DNA of 64,000 bases from an uncultured bacterium (GTDB lineage Bacteria > Planctomycetota > Phycisphaerae > Phycisphaerales > SM1A02). The notes beneath the pieces are model-generated. The model saw only the letters and a program-made list of their open reading frames with translations, was not told the DNA's origin and did no database searches. This document shows positions 15,988 through 25,124 of the stretch, piece by piece; within the stretch, counting starts at the first letter, position 1; each line of letters begins with the position of its first letter. The translations under genes were made by a program, and so were the position numbers. Location of the stretch: NCBI GenBank assembly GCA_903919715.1, contig CAIXJC010000024.1, forward strand, positions 1 to 64,000, written 5' to 3'.

Positions 15988-17405
15988 CGATTCAATCGTC
16001 GTCTTCTAACTTGGAACGTCCGACTGTTGTGTCGGCCCCTTCCATGAAAAAAAGTACGCAATCACACGGTGAGTTGAAGTCGCAAATAGATATCTATTTA
16101 CAAAAGAACCACCCTGAGATTTGCCGCCACTGGTTTGATGAAATCGAACCAACTGGAATTGATGGTGGGGTGTTGAATTTGTTAGTGACCGAACCAGTTC
16201 GTCGTCAATACCTTCAACGCACATGCCTTTCGCCATTCACAGAAGCTGCACAAGCAGTCACTGGGCGTTTGTTGGCTGTGCGATTTGTAGGTGAAGAAAA
16301 CACCAACAACCAAACATCGATCGATGGCGCACCTTCTTCTGGAACACCGAACGATCTTGAAGAACAGTTAGTTCTTTCACCGGATTACACTTTTGAAACT
16401 TTTGTTGTTGGGCCAGGAAACCGACTTGCGCACGCCGCTGCTGTGGCTGTGAGCGCAAATCTTGGTGGCGCATACAACCCTCTATTTGTGCATGGTGGTG
16501 TTGGTTTAGGGAAGACGCATGTTTTGCAAGCTGTCTGCCAAATTGTGTTGCGGCAGAAACCAACAACACGAATTGGGTATCTCTCATGCCAAAGTTTTTC
16601 TGAAATTTTTATGGCTTGTGTTAAGTCTGGACGAATGCAAGATTTTCGTCATCGATTCAGGAACCTGGATGTTTTGGTGATCGACGATATTCACTTCTTG
16701 TCAAAGCGTGAACAGAGCCAGGAAGAGTTTTTTCACACCTTTAACACGCTTTACCAGGCTGGAAAACAAATAATCCTTTCGTCTGACGCTTCTCCAAACG
16801 ACATTCCTGATCTTGAAGAACGTCTGGTGAGTCGATTCAATTGTGGATTGGTTGCACGGGTTGATCGACCGTGTTATGAAACACGTGTTGCGATTTTGAA
16901 ATCAAAGGCGAACCTGATCAACCTAAATGTTCCGGACGATGTGTTGGCTTACATCGCCGCCAGAATTGATTCCAACATTCGTGAGCTTGAAGGAGCCCTC
17001 ACAAAGGTTCGTGGGTATGCGATGGCGAACGGGCTTGCGATCTGTTTGGATGTCGCTAAAGCAGCGATCGCCGATGACCGTTTGGTGTTTGGTAGATCAA
17101 ACCAACCGACTATCCAAATGATTATTGATGCCGTTACGGTTTATTACGACATTAAACTTTCTGACCTTATGTCAAAGCGACGCCACAAATCTGTCGCGCT
17201 TCCGCGCCAGGTTTGTATGTGGTTGGCCCGCAAACACACCCGTTACAGCCTTGAGGAAATTGGTGGCTACTTTGGTGGAAGAGACCACACAACGGTTCTC
17301 CATGCGGTACGAACCATTGGGGTTCGACGAGAGGCAGACCCTGATATTTCGAAGGCTGTTGACCGAATAGAGGGCTCGTTTGTTCAAACAACACCTGTCG
17401 TTTAA
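15984..17405 (+). CDS. dnaA: Chromosomal replication initiator DnaA
   Basis: All four domains are present: domain I (about residues 25-90, ICRHWFDEIEP), a short acidic linker, the AAA+ domain III with Walker A GGVGLGKTH and Walker B LVIDDIHF, and domain IV with the DNA-binding signature GGRDHTTVLHA. The 473-residue length is normal. The frame begins at TTG 15984, overlapping the upstream gene; ATG 16044 is a reasonable alternative and would still include domain I. There is no room for a dedicated promoter region directly before the gene. The non-coding stretch after it is a candidate origin. Confidence 0.96.
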   Translation: MTIQSSSSNLERPTVVSAPSMKKSTQSHGELKSQIDIYLQKNHPEICRHWFDEIEPTGIDGGVLNLLVTEPVRRQYLQRTCLSPFTEAAQAVTGRLLAVRFVGEENTNNQTSIDGAPSSGTPNDLEEQLVLSPDYTFETFVVGPGNRLAHAAAVAVSANLGGAYNPLFVHGGVGLGKTHVLQAVCQIVLRQKPTTRIGYLSCQSFSEIFMACVKSGRMQDFRHRFRNLDVLVIDDIHFLSKREQSQEEFFHTFNTLYQAGKQIILSSDASPNDIPDLEERLVSRFNCGLVARVDRPCYETRVAILKSKANLINLNVPDDVLAYIAARIDSNIRELEGALTKVRGYAMANGLAICLDVAKAAIADDRLVFGRSNQPTIQMIIDAVTVYYDIKLSDLMSKRRHKSVALPRQVCMWLARKHTRYSLEEIGGYFGGRDHTTVLHAVRTIGVRREADPDISKAVDRIEGSFVQTTPVV

Positions 17406-17700
17406 TGTGTTCGTTGGTTGTTAATAACTTGTTTTGATCGTCCCGGCGCATCGGGGGTTGTTTGATGACGAACAACTCCTTGGTTTGTGACGAACTGGTT
17501 GTGAAAATTTGTAGATCGCCAACGAAGGGCAGTTGACAGCTTGTGTCTGTTGGTTTTTGTTCGTAACCACCCGTTATGACTATGTTTATGGATCAACAAA
17601 ACCTTTTATCCCCAATTCGCAAACACCTATACGAGGAGGAGGAAGAGATTTCTATAGAAGGGAGAAGAGAATTATCCGCCAACACTGACTGTCAAACACA
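17406..17700. other. Candidate replication origin (oriC) between dnaA and mutM
   Basis: This 295-base gap has no convincing gene. The hexamer GTTCGT occurs four times: plus strand at 17409 and 17559, minus strand as ACGAAC at 17468 and 17490. Two of these extend to GTTCGTCA. One 8/9 match to the E. coli DnaA box (TTATCCCCA) lies near 17606 and a weaker one near 17672. Location next to dnaA is typical for bacterial origins. The DnaA-box consensus of this lineage is not known to me, so the assignment is inferential. Confidence 0.35.
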
Positions 17701-18561
17701 TCACAGAGCTTGGCAATTCGGACAGAACGCGGTCGTTCTTCCGCCGACAATATCTCCCACAATAGTTGCTTTGCACATTGTGCATAACAACCCGATTCGT
17801 CCGTAGACCGAATGGGCTTTTTGAAAGTTTCCTTCGGCACCATCTGGAGTGCGGTAATCACGCAAAGTAGAACCACCAGCGTGAATCGCTTTAGATAGAA
17901 CTCTGCGGATTGAGTATGCAAGTAATTGGAGTTCAACATCATTCAAAAAACACGCTTGTTTTTTCGGGTGAATTCCGCTTAAAAAAAGGGATTCGTCAAC
18001 ATAAATATTTCCAAGACCACAAATACGCGCCTGATCAAGCAAGAGGGCCTTCACGCCCGTTACGCGGTTCTTCATAATTTGCCAAAGTATCGGCTGCGAA
18101 ATCGTTAAAGCATCAGGCCCAAGCTTGTTCCAGTGATCATCAATACCAGCACGGTTTCGACAAGGCAAAATCGACCCGAAGCGTCGCGGATCACGAAACA
18201 ACAGAAACTTCAAAGTGTTGTTGAATCGCAGCGACCACACAGCATGAACATGAGATAGGTTTTTATCAACAGATTCAACAACAAGAAGTTGCCCAGACAT
18301 TCCCAAGCGAATAAGAAGTGCTCGCCCGTTGTCTGCGATTAGTCCGAGCTGTTTTCCTTTTCGTTCAACACCAACAAGAGTCGAACTATCGAGGAGAGCA
18401 ACCTTTGGTGTTGTTGATTTTTTAGCCGATCTTTTTCCGCGAGGGGAACCAACAGACCCAACAATATCTTCGCGCACCAACTGTGAGAGCGCGATCTTTG
18501 CTCCAACACAGGTGTGTTCCAAATACGAACGAATACACTCAACTTCTGGCAGTTCTGGCAT
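17701..18561 (-). CDS. mutM: Formamidopyrimidine-DNA glycosylase
   Basis: MutM removes 8-oxoguanine and formamidopyrimidines and nicks the strand. The N-terminus MPELPEVE supplies the catalytic Pro and Glu. IRLGMSGQL, the helix-two-turn-helix region (LLDQARICGLGNIYVDE) and a complete C-terminal zinc finger (CTMC...CPNC) are present. The length, 286, is slightly above the usual 270 because of a Ser/Lys-rich insert near residues 38-50. It is divergent from moxR with 35 bases between starts. Confidence 0.95.
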   Translation of the reverse strand: MPELPEVECIRSYLEHTCVGAKIALSQLVREDIVGSVGSPRGKRSAKKSTTPKVALLDSSTLVGVERKGKQLGLIADNGRALLIRLGMSGQLLVVESVDKNLSHVHAVWSLRFNNTLKFLLFRDPRRFGSILPCRNRAGIDDHWNKLGPDALTISQPILWQIMKNRVTGVKALLLDQARICGLGNIYVDESLFLSGIHPKKQACFLNDVELQLLAYSIRRVLSKAIHAGGSTLRDYRTPDGAEGNFQKAHSVYGRIGLLCTMCKATIVGDIVGGRTTAFCPNCQAL

Positions 18562-18596
18562 GTGACAACCCTATACTGCGCCCGAGGTAAAAATCC

Positions 18597-19622
18597 ATGT
18601 CTTCCACCATTCTTTCTAGCCTTCATAGCGCTGATCCACTCGAAGCTGCCGCAGCGGTTCACAAAACCGCAGAGTTGATTCGTGCCGAAATCAGCAAAAC
18701 AATCGTTGGACAAGAAGCAATACTTGACCAAATTCTTCTTTCGATGTTCTGTGGCGGCCACACGCTTGTTGAAGGCGTTCCAGGACTCGCAAAAACACTC
18801 ATTATTTCAACAATTGCCCAAACCCTATCACTTGGTTTTTCTCGCATCCAGTTCACCCCAGACCTTATGCCCAGCGATGTCACTGGAAGCGAAGTGATAC
18901 AAGAAGACAAACAGACAGGAAACAGAAACCTTCACTTTGTCAAAGGTCCCATTTTTGCCAACGTGGTATTAGCCGATGAAATCAATCGAACCCCACCCAA
19001 AACACAGGCGGCGCTTCTGGAGGCGATGCAAGAGGGGCAGGTCACGGTTGGCGGATACACCCACGCACTTCCAAAGCCATTCTTTGTGTTAGCAACACAA
19101 AATCCAATTGAACAAGAAGGAACATATCCACTTCCAGAAGCCCAACTTGATCGATTCATGTTTCTCGTACGAATCGGATACCCGACCGAGAGCCAAGAGT
19201 TGGACATCGTGAAGAGAACAACTGGCGGACATGGTTTAAAGCCAGAAGCGATCATCGGCGCTCCCGAATGCCTGCGAATCCAACAACTCGTTCGAGACAT
19301 TCCAGTGGCGGACCATGTCATTCAATACGCACTTCGACTTGTTCGATCGACACGCCTGGACGAGAGATCGCCGAAATTTATTCGCGACTATGTTTCGTGG
19401 GGTGCGGGGCCACGCGCCAGCCAATTTCTTATATTGGCGGCAAAAGCTAAAGCGCTTATGTCCGGCGAACACCACGTCATGCCACACCATCTCCATGCGG
19501 TGGTCTTACCCGTGATGCGTCACAGAATCATGCTGAACTTTAACGCCCAAGCCGACGGAATCGACACTGATCGTTTGGTTGGTGATCTCATAAAGAACAC
19601 GCCACTCGATAGCGCGGCATAA
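18597..19622 (+). CDS. MoxR-family AAA+ ATPase
   Basis: This 341-residue AAA+ chaperone has Walker A GVPGLAKT at residues 60-67, Walker B VVLADEINRTPP, the sensor region TQNPIEQEGTYPLPEAQLDRF, and a C-terminal lid. MoxR proteins remodel or activate partner proteins together with von Willebrand-type proteins. It is the first gene of an eight-gene operon and precedes the DUF58 gene by two bases. The substrate is unknown. Confidence 0.93.
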   Translation: MSSTILSSLHSADPLEAAAAVHKTAELIRAEISKTIVGQEAILDQILLSMFCGGHTLVEGVPGLAKTLIISTIAQTLSLGFSRIQFTPDLMPSDVTGSEVIQEDKQTGNRNLHFVKGPIFANVVLADEINRTPPKTQAALLEAMQEGQVTVGGYTHALPKPFFVLATQNPIEQEGTYPLPEAQLDRFMFLVRIGYPTESQELDIVKRTTGGHGLKPEAIIGAPECLRIQQLVRDIPVADHVIQYALRLVRSTRLDERSPKFIRDYVSWGAGPRASQFLILAAKAKALMSGEHHVMPHHLHAVVLPVMRHRIMLNFNAQADGIDTDRLVGDLIKNTPLDSAA

Positions 19623-19624
19623 AA

Positions 19625-20605
19625 ATGACAGAGGGACCAACGACTCCCTTGCGGGCCGAGCAGTATCTCGCCCCAGAAACACTCTCACAGCTCGCATCAT
19701 TTGAACTGCGCGCCAAAATGGTGGCAGAAGGAGCTATGAACGGGCTTCATGTTTCGCCAAGACAGGGTGCCGCTGTCGAATTCGCATCACACCGGCAGTA
19801 CACCACGGGAGACAGCGTTCGCCATTTGGATTGGAAAGTTTTCGCACGCAACGACAAGCTTTATATAAAGCAGTATCAACAAGAAACCAATCTCAACATC
19901 ACAATTTTGGTGGACGGTTCAGCTTCAATGAAGTTTGGAACGCTCGACACAAAGTCTGGTTGGGGCGGAACAAAAGCACAAGGGATAACAAACCGCTGGA
20001 CGAAATACGATCACGCGACAGCTGTTGCCGCGGCAATTTCATTTCTTTCACTCAGTCAGCGCGATCGGGTGAGTCTTGGAATTTTTTCAGACGGCATTCG
20101 GGGTGGAGTAAGACGGTCAAGCAGTAGTGATCACTGGCGTTCAGTTGTCCGTTGTCTTGCTGCAGAGCCAATGGAAACGAAGGTGAATTGGCCCAAGGTT
20201 GCTGAGCAGGCGCTGAGTCAAAACCAGGGACACACACTCTTTGTAATCATCTCAGACTTTCTCGCGCCCCTCGAACAAGTTCGCGCAGTTTTAGCTCGCC
20301 TTCGTCACCGCGGTAATGATGTCATTATTTTTGTGACACTTGACAATGCAGAAATCGAATTCGATCTCGATGTTGACGCGCCATTTGTTGGGCTAGAAGG
20401 AGAACCAACCATCGAAATAGATTCAAGATCTGTACGAGATGCTTATAAAAAAGCACTTCAAACACACCTTCAAGAGATCGATCGCATAAGTCGGAGTTTC
20501 GGATTTGATTGTGCTGTTTTTAACACCCATAAATCTGTTGGGCCAATTTTGTCATCACTTCTTGCAAAACGACAAGCGTTTGCTCGGCAGAGATCTTCAA
20601 GATGA
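19625..20605 (+). CDS. DUF58 domain protein
   Basis: The DUF58 signature YTTGDSVRHLDWKVFARNDKLYIKQYQQE is followed by a von Willebrand A-like domain with an intact metal site DGSAS (residues 97-101). The fold continues with ATAVAAAISFLSL, VSLGIFSDG and LFVIISDFLAP. DUF58 proteins are regular partners of MoxR ATPases. It has no membrane helix. Its stop overlaps the start of the next gene by four bases. Confidence 0.92.
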   Translation: MTEGPTTPLRAEQYLAPETLSQLASFELRAKMVAEGAMNGLHVSPRQGAAVEFASHRQYTTGDSVRHLDWKVFARNDKLYIKQYQQETNLNITILVDGSASMKFGTLDTKSGWGGTKAQGITNRWTKYDHATAVAAAISFLSLSQRDRVSLGIFSDGIRGGVRRSSSSDHWRSVVRCLAAEPMETKVNWPKVAEQALSQNQGHTLFVIISDFLAPLEQVRAVLARLRHRGNDVIIFVTLDNAEIEFDLDVDAPFVGLEGEPTIEIDSRSVRDAYKKALQTHLQEIDRISRSFGFDCAVFNTHKSVGPILSSLLAKRQAFARQRSSR

Positions 20606-22818
20606 TGTTCGCAACACCAATGCTTGTATTTGTTGGTGGTATGGCAATGATCATCCCCATCACAATACATTTTTTCTTCAAACGAAGAAAGAAACAGGTT
20701 GATTGGGCAGCGATGGATTTGTTAATGCAAGCAATTCGGCAGACCACCCGCCGGCGGCACCTCGAAAAAATAACGCTACTTATTTTGAGGTGTCTTGTTG
20801 TGTTATTCGCGGGACTGGCAATCGCTGGTCCCCTCATTCAAAATGAGCAGCGAGGCACAAACAACTCAAACCCACAAAAAGAACTCGTATTGATTCTTGA
20901 TGATGGGATTTCTCAACAAACACACATCGGAGACATAGACGCTTTTTCATCTTGTCGCACAAAGGCAGTATCAGCAATCAACCAACTCCAAGCAGGTGAC
21001 AGAGTTGGTTTGGTTTTGGCGGCTGGCGCTCGACCACTTGTGTGGCCACCATCAACAGATTTGGCAGCTGCAAAGTCAATACTGAACAACACACAAGTTT
21101 CTGACGCCCCATCAGATATCGGTGGAGCAATAGACGTTGCTCATGACTCATCCATATCTCCGATCGTTTTAAGTGATTTTCGCCGTGGAAGTCTTGTTCA
21201 CCAAACAATACAGACCGCAACAACAGCACCGAAAGACGAACCACGAATATTCGTTACACCACCAAACCAGACCGATGTCAGTAACACACAAATTGTCTCG
21301 TTTGAACCCCAGGCAAGAGGTCCCCTTTCTTTACACGATGGAATTCCAGTACGGGTGAAGGCGCGACGCGAAGGTGGACGCCTCAGTGTTGATCACTCAC
21401 AGATCGAGATTGTTTCAGACGACAACACAAAGTCATCTTTACGAATCGATTGGAGTGAAGGTCAAGTTGAAGGGGCTGTTGATGGAACAATAAATATCCA
21501 AGCGAATCGCCAAACAGAAACCGCTCTTCGTGCGTCACTTCTTCAAGATGACGCCCAACCAGCTGACAACGTTCGGTTTTTGGTTGTATCAACAACAAAC
21601 ACAATTCGTGTTGGAATAGTTGATCGTGTTTCGGTAAGTGGTGTTGGTCAGCCAACCGAAAACGAAACCGGTGTGGGCACATGGGTTGAGAATGCACTGC
21701 GACCAAGAGACGATGTTGGCATTGAAACCGAGGTCATTGAGCCAACAGCGATAAATACACAGCGATGCAAAGGACTTGATGCAATCGTGGTTGTTCGTCC
21801 AGACGCTGTCGATGCCACCGGTTGGACGGTCTTGGCACAAAATATAAAATTGGGATTGGTTGTTGTGATTACGCCACCGCCACAAGCAATGAATAGTGGA
21901 TGGTCAGATGGATTTTTGCGGGCGTTTGATTTGGGGTGGAGCGTGGCCCATGATGTGACAAAGAGTGAACCACCTATGACTGTGCGTCGGTCTGATATCC
22001 CACACCCCCTTCTTTTACAAATCTCATCGGAGTTACCAGATCTCATTCAACCCATTGGTGTCAATAGGTGGTTCGCAATTTCGGTTCCTGTGAATCATGG
22101 AGATGTAGTTTTAGAATTAGGAGATGGTTCACCACTGATTGTTCGAGGTTCAAACGAAGGTTCGCGTGGTTCAGTTGTTCTATTTGCCACACCACCTGAT
22201 CTTGGGTGGACAAACATTCCCGCAAAGCCAATCATGGTTCCACTTTTTCAGGAATTGATTCGGCAATCTATCGCGCAGGTGGATCGGGGCCGAAAAATGA
22301 ATGTAGGAAGTGATCGCATGCCAACCACCATTTCAGGAGTGGTTGGACTGCGTTTAATGGTGGGGCGTGCTGGTGTAATCGATATCAACCAAACCGTAAT
22401 TTCTGTCGATCCAAACGGAACACTCGCCCAACCAATAAGTTCTCCAGGTGTTTACGCAGCAGTCGATAGCACGAATAGAACAATGGGATGGGTTGTAGCC
22501 AATATTGATCCAATGGCGGCAACAACACAACCAACATCGATCGAGGAAATTAGTGCAGAATTCAAAGGGTTTTCGGTCCAGATCAACAAGAACGACATCG
22601 CAACTGATATCGCCTCCGGTGCACTAAATACAACCCAAACAAGGGGTGTTCCAGGTCGAACACAACAAGACATTCCGATAGCAAGGGCACTTCAAGGAGA
22701 ATCGCTCGCTGTCTGGTTTTTTTCTTCTCTTCTGTTTTTGTTGATCATTGAGACGTGGGTTGCTCGACACTCTTCGATTGGGTCAATCAAACAAAGTGTT
22801 GTAGGGGAATCAAAATGA
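20602..22818 (+). CDS. BatA-like membrane protein with degenerate vWA domain
   Basis: The N-terminus is the BatA aerotolerance-type membrane region (two helices, with FFFKRRKKQVDWAAMDLL between them). It is followed by a vWA-like domain in which the metal motif is DDGIS, so the central Ser of DxSxS is Gly and metal binding is doubtful. The long C-terminal part is beta-rich and extracytoplasmic, ending in one membrane helix (VWFFSSLLFLLIIETWV). The protein is 738 residues. It is coupled on both sides by 4-base overlaps and probably works in a complex with the DUF58 and vWA proteins. Confidence 0.85.
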   Translation: MMFATPMLVFVGGMAMIIPITIHFFFKRRKKQVDWAAMDLLMQAIRQTTRRRHLEKITLLILRCLVVLFAGLAIAGPLIQNEQRGTNNSNPQKELVLILDDGISQQTHIGDIDAFSSCRTKAVSAINQLQAGDRVGLVLAAGARPLVWPPSTDLAAAKSILNNTQVSDAPSDIGGAIDVAHDSSISPIVLSDFRRGSLVHQTIQTATTAPKDEPRIFVTPPNQTDVSNTQIVSFEPQARGPLSLHDGIPVRVKARREGGRLSVDHSQIEIVSDDNTKSSLRIDWSEGQVEGAVDGTINIQANRQTETALRASLLQDDAQPADNVRFLVVSTTNTIRVGIVDRVSVSGVGQPTENETGVGTWVENALRPRDDVGIETEVIEPTAINTQRCKGLDAIVVVRPDAVDATGWTVLAQNIKLGLVVVITPPPQAMNSGWSDGFLRAFDLGWSVAHDVTKSEPPMTVRRSDIPHPLLLQISSELPDLIQPIGVNRWFAISVPVNHGDVVLELGDGSPLIVRGSNEGSRGSVVLFATPPDLGWTNIPAKPIMVPLFQELIRQSIAQVDRGRKMNVGSDRMPTTISGVVGLRLMVGRAGVIDINQTVISVDPNGTLAQPISSPGVYAAVDSTNRTMGWVVANIDPMAATTQPTSIEEISAEFKGFSVQINKNDIATDIASGALNTTQTRGVPGRTQQDIPIARALQGESLAVWFFSSLLFLLIIETWVARHSSIGSIKQSVVGESK

Positions 22819-25103
22819 CATCATCGCATTGGGTGCGTTGGATGTTTGGTCTTGATGTAATACCAGATGGTGCGGAAGGACTTCAGTTGACATGGCAACA
22901 TCCACCAGCCATGTGGGGTTGGTTTTTGATATTGGTTACGGCGACACTTCTTGTTTCGTGGAGTTACAGGCGGATGGTTGGCGGACGGTCCACACGCATA
23001 GTGCTCGCAATTATTCGAGCAACACTATTTGTTTTGGTTGCCGCGTTGATTGCTGGACCACTATTACGGCTTCCAATTGTTGAAGATCAACCAGATTGGG
23101 TTGCTGTGTTGGTTGATAGAAGCCGAAGTATGGCCGTTACTGACAATCGTCAAGAGGATGGGTCCCTTCAGTCAAGAGATCAAGTGATTTCTGGCTTGTT
23201 GAAAAACAATATTTGGTCCGACATTAAGAAGGACAAAGAAATAATTTGGCTTGGTTTTCATGCATCAGCATTTGATATTGATCCGCAACATCCCACCGAA
23301 GCTGATGGTTGGGCAACAGAGCTAACAGTGCCGATTGAGACAGCGCTACGCAAGCTCGCTGGTCGACCAACGAGTGGAATTATCATTCTTTCGGATGGAC
23401 GAACAATTCGTCCGATTGATCGAGGCGTTCTACGGACGCTTCAGGCACGAGCGATACCAGTCTTTGTAGTTCCACTTGGATCAGCAAAGGCGATGACAGA
23501 TTTAGCAATCACCGAAGCAGAAGCACCATCACGCGCGTTTGTTCGTGATCAGGTTCCTGTGGTAGCAACGCTCCAATGTGTCGGTGGCACACCACACGCG
23601 CCAGTGGAGGTTGATTTGATAGATGAACAAACTGGGCGAGTTATTAATACGGTGGAGGTAAAGCCCGATGAGTTTGTGAATCAACAAAGCGAAGCAGTGT
23701 TAGCTGGCGCTCAGACAGAAGCAGGATCTGTTCGGTGGATTGTGCGGGTTCGCGCTGGTCCTGATGATCTTGTTCGGGCGAATGACGAACAAGTCGTGCA
23801 GGTTGATTTTATTGATCGACCGCTTCGCATTCTCTATATCGAGGGATATCCAAGGTGGGAATTTAGATACCTTAAAAACCTATTGGTTCGCGAATCCTCA
23901 TTCGAAAGCTCGGTCATGTTGTTGTCAGCTGATCGAGATTTCGCACAAGAAGGAAACGCACCACTTGAGCGGTTGCCGCAAACCGATGATGAGTTTGCAA
24001 ATTACGATCTTTTTATTATGGGTGATGTTCCCGCGAGCAGTTTGTCAGAAACACAAATTTCACAAATCAAGCGATCGGTAAGTGAACGTGGCGCCGGCCT
24101 GTTGTGGATCGGTGGGGAACGCTCAACACCAAACTCGTGGCGTGGAACAGACCTTGAGGATCTCCTTCCAATGCGTGGTGTTCTTGAGAGGTTTGATGAA
24201 GCGGTGATTGTTGAACCAACAGAAAACGCATTACGTTCTGGCGTGATGCGTTTGGGTGATTCAACAAAGGAGAGGTGGCCGCTCGCGTTGACATCCGCTG
24301 GTGAACGCGGTCGATTAGAGTGGGCTCAGCGAATAGAACTTGACTCACTCAAACCAGCCACAGAAGTTCTCGCTCGCGGTCGATCATTGTCTGGTGGGCC
24401 TTCTTTACCACTCGTAATTTCTATGCGTTACGGCGCAGGATTGGTTTTATATGTGGCGACCGACGAAACGTGGCGATGGCGTCATGGAATCGGTGAGACA
24501 TACCAAGAGCGATTTTGGATTCAATTTATTCGGTTTTTATCTCGTGGTGCTGCACAATCAGACGGAAAATCGTTTCGTTTGGTTGTTGAACCAAAGCAAC
24601 CAGAAGTTGGATCCCCCGCAATTATTCGTGTTGAAGTTCAAGACCCCAAAGCTGGAGAGCTCGCAGGCGATAGTCCGATTGAAGTTCAGATTCAACCCAT
24701 TGAATCAAAGGATGTTGTTGCTGAACAAACACTGCAGTTGATCCACGAAACGGCTGGTTGGGTTGGACTTTGGTCTGCTGAGAGTCCTGGTTTATGGCGA
24801 ATACGAGTTGACTCCGCAAGGACTGGGACAATGGAGCAGATAGTAAAAGTCATTCGGAGCGATATAGAGTTAGCACACCCAGAGTCGGATCACCCACAAC
24901 TCATAGACCTCGCAACGAGAACCGGTGGGGCGGTTGTTGCACCCCAAGAGATTGATCGATTACAACAACTGCTTCCAAAACGCGCAATGAGTCGAGAACG
25001 GGCCATTCTTGATCCAATATGGAACAGCCCAGCCGCCCTCTTCGCGGTTCTTTTTCTGCTTTTAATCGAATGGGTTGGTCGGAGATTCTTAAGGTTGGCG
25101 TAG
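22815..25103 (+). CDS. Membrane vWA protein with glutamine-amidotransferase-like domain
   Basis: ATG 22815 is chosen (GGGGA upstream, ATGA overlap with the previous stop); an ATG at 22755 is inside the upstream gene. Two membrane helices lie at about residues 33-50 and 62-84, then a vWA domain with an intact DRSRS metal site (101-105). Around residues 330-470 a class I glutamine-amidotransferase-like fold (YDLFIMGDVPASSL, GAGLLWIGGERS) lacks the nucleophilic Cys. A beta domain and a terminal helix (FAVLFLLLIEWVG) complete the 762 residues. The topology matches the upstream protein. Confidence 0.87.
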   Translation: MTSSHWVRWMFGLDVIPDGAEGLQLTWQHPPAMWGWFLILVTATLLVSWSYRRMVGGRSTRIVLAIIRATLFVLVAALIAGPLLRLPIVEDQPDWVAVLVDRSRSMAVTDNRQEDGSLQSRDQVISGLLKNNIWSDIKKDKEIIWLGFHASAFDIDPQHPTEADGWATELTVPIETALRKLAGRPTSGIIILSDGRTIRPIDRGVLRTLQARAIPVFVVPLGSAKAMTDLAITEAEAPSRAFVRDQVPVVATLQCVGGTPHAPVEVDLIDEQTGRVINTVEVKPDEFVNQQSEAVLAGAQTEAGSVRWIVRVRAGPDDLVRANDEQVVQVDFIDRPLRILYIEGYPRWEFRYLKNLLVRESSFESSVMLLSADRDFAQEGNAPLERLPQTDDEFANYDLFIMGDVPASSLSETQISQIKRSVSERGAGLLWIGGERSTPNSWRGTDLEDLLPMRGVLERFDEAVIVEPTENALRSGVMRLGDSTKERWPLALTSAGERGRLEWAQRIELDSLKPATEVLARGRSLSGGPSLPLVISMRYGAGLVLYVATDETWRWRHGIGETYQERFWIQFIRFLSRGAAQSDGKSFRLVVEPKQPEVGSPAIIRVEVQDPKAGELAGDSPIEVQIQPIESKDVVAEQTLQLIHETAGWVGLWSAESPGLWRIRVDSARTGTMEQIVKVIRSDIELAHPESDHPQLIDLATRTGGAVVAPQEIDRLQQLLPKRAMSRERAILDPIWNSPAALFAVLFLLLIEWVGRRFLRLA

Positions 25104-25124
25104 AATTTTATTCAACTGAACGCA

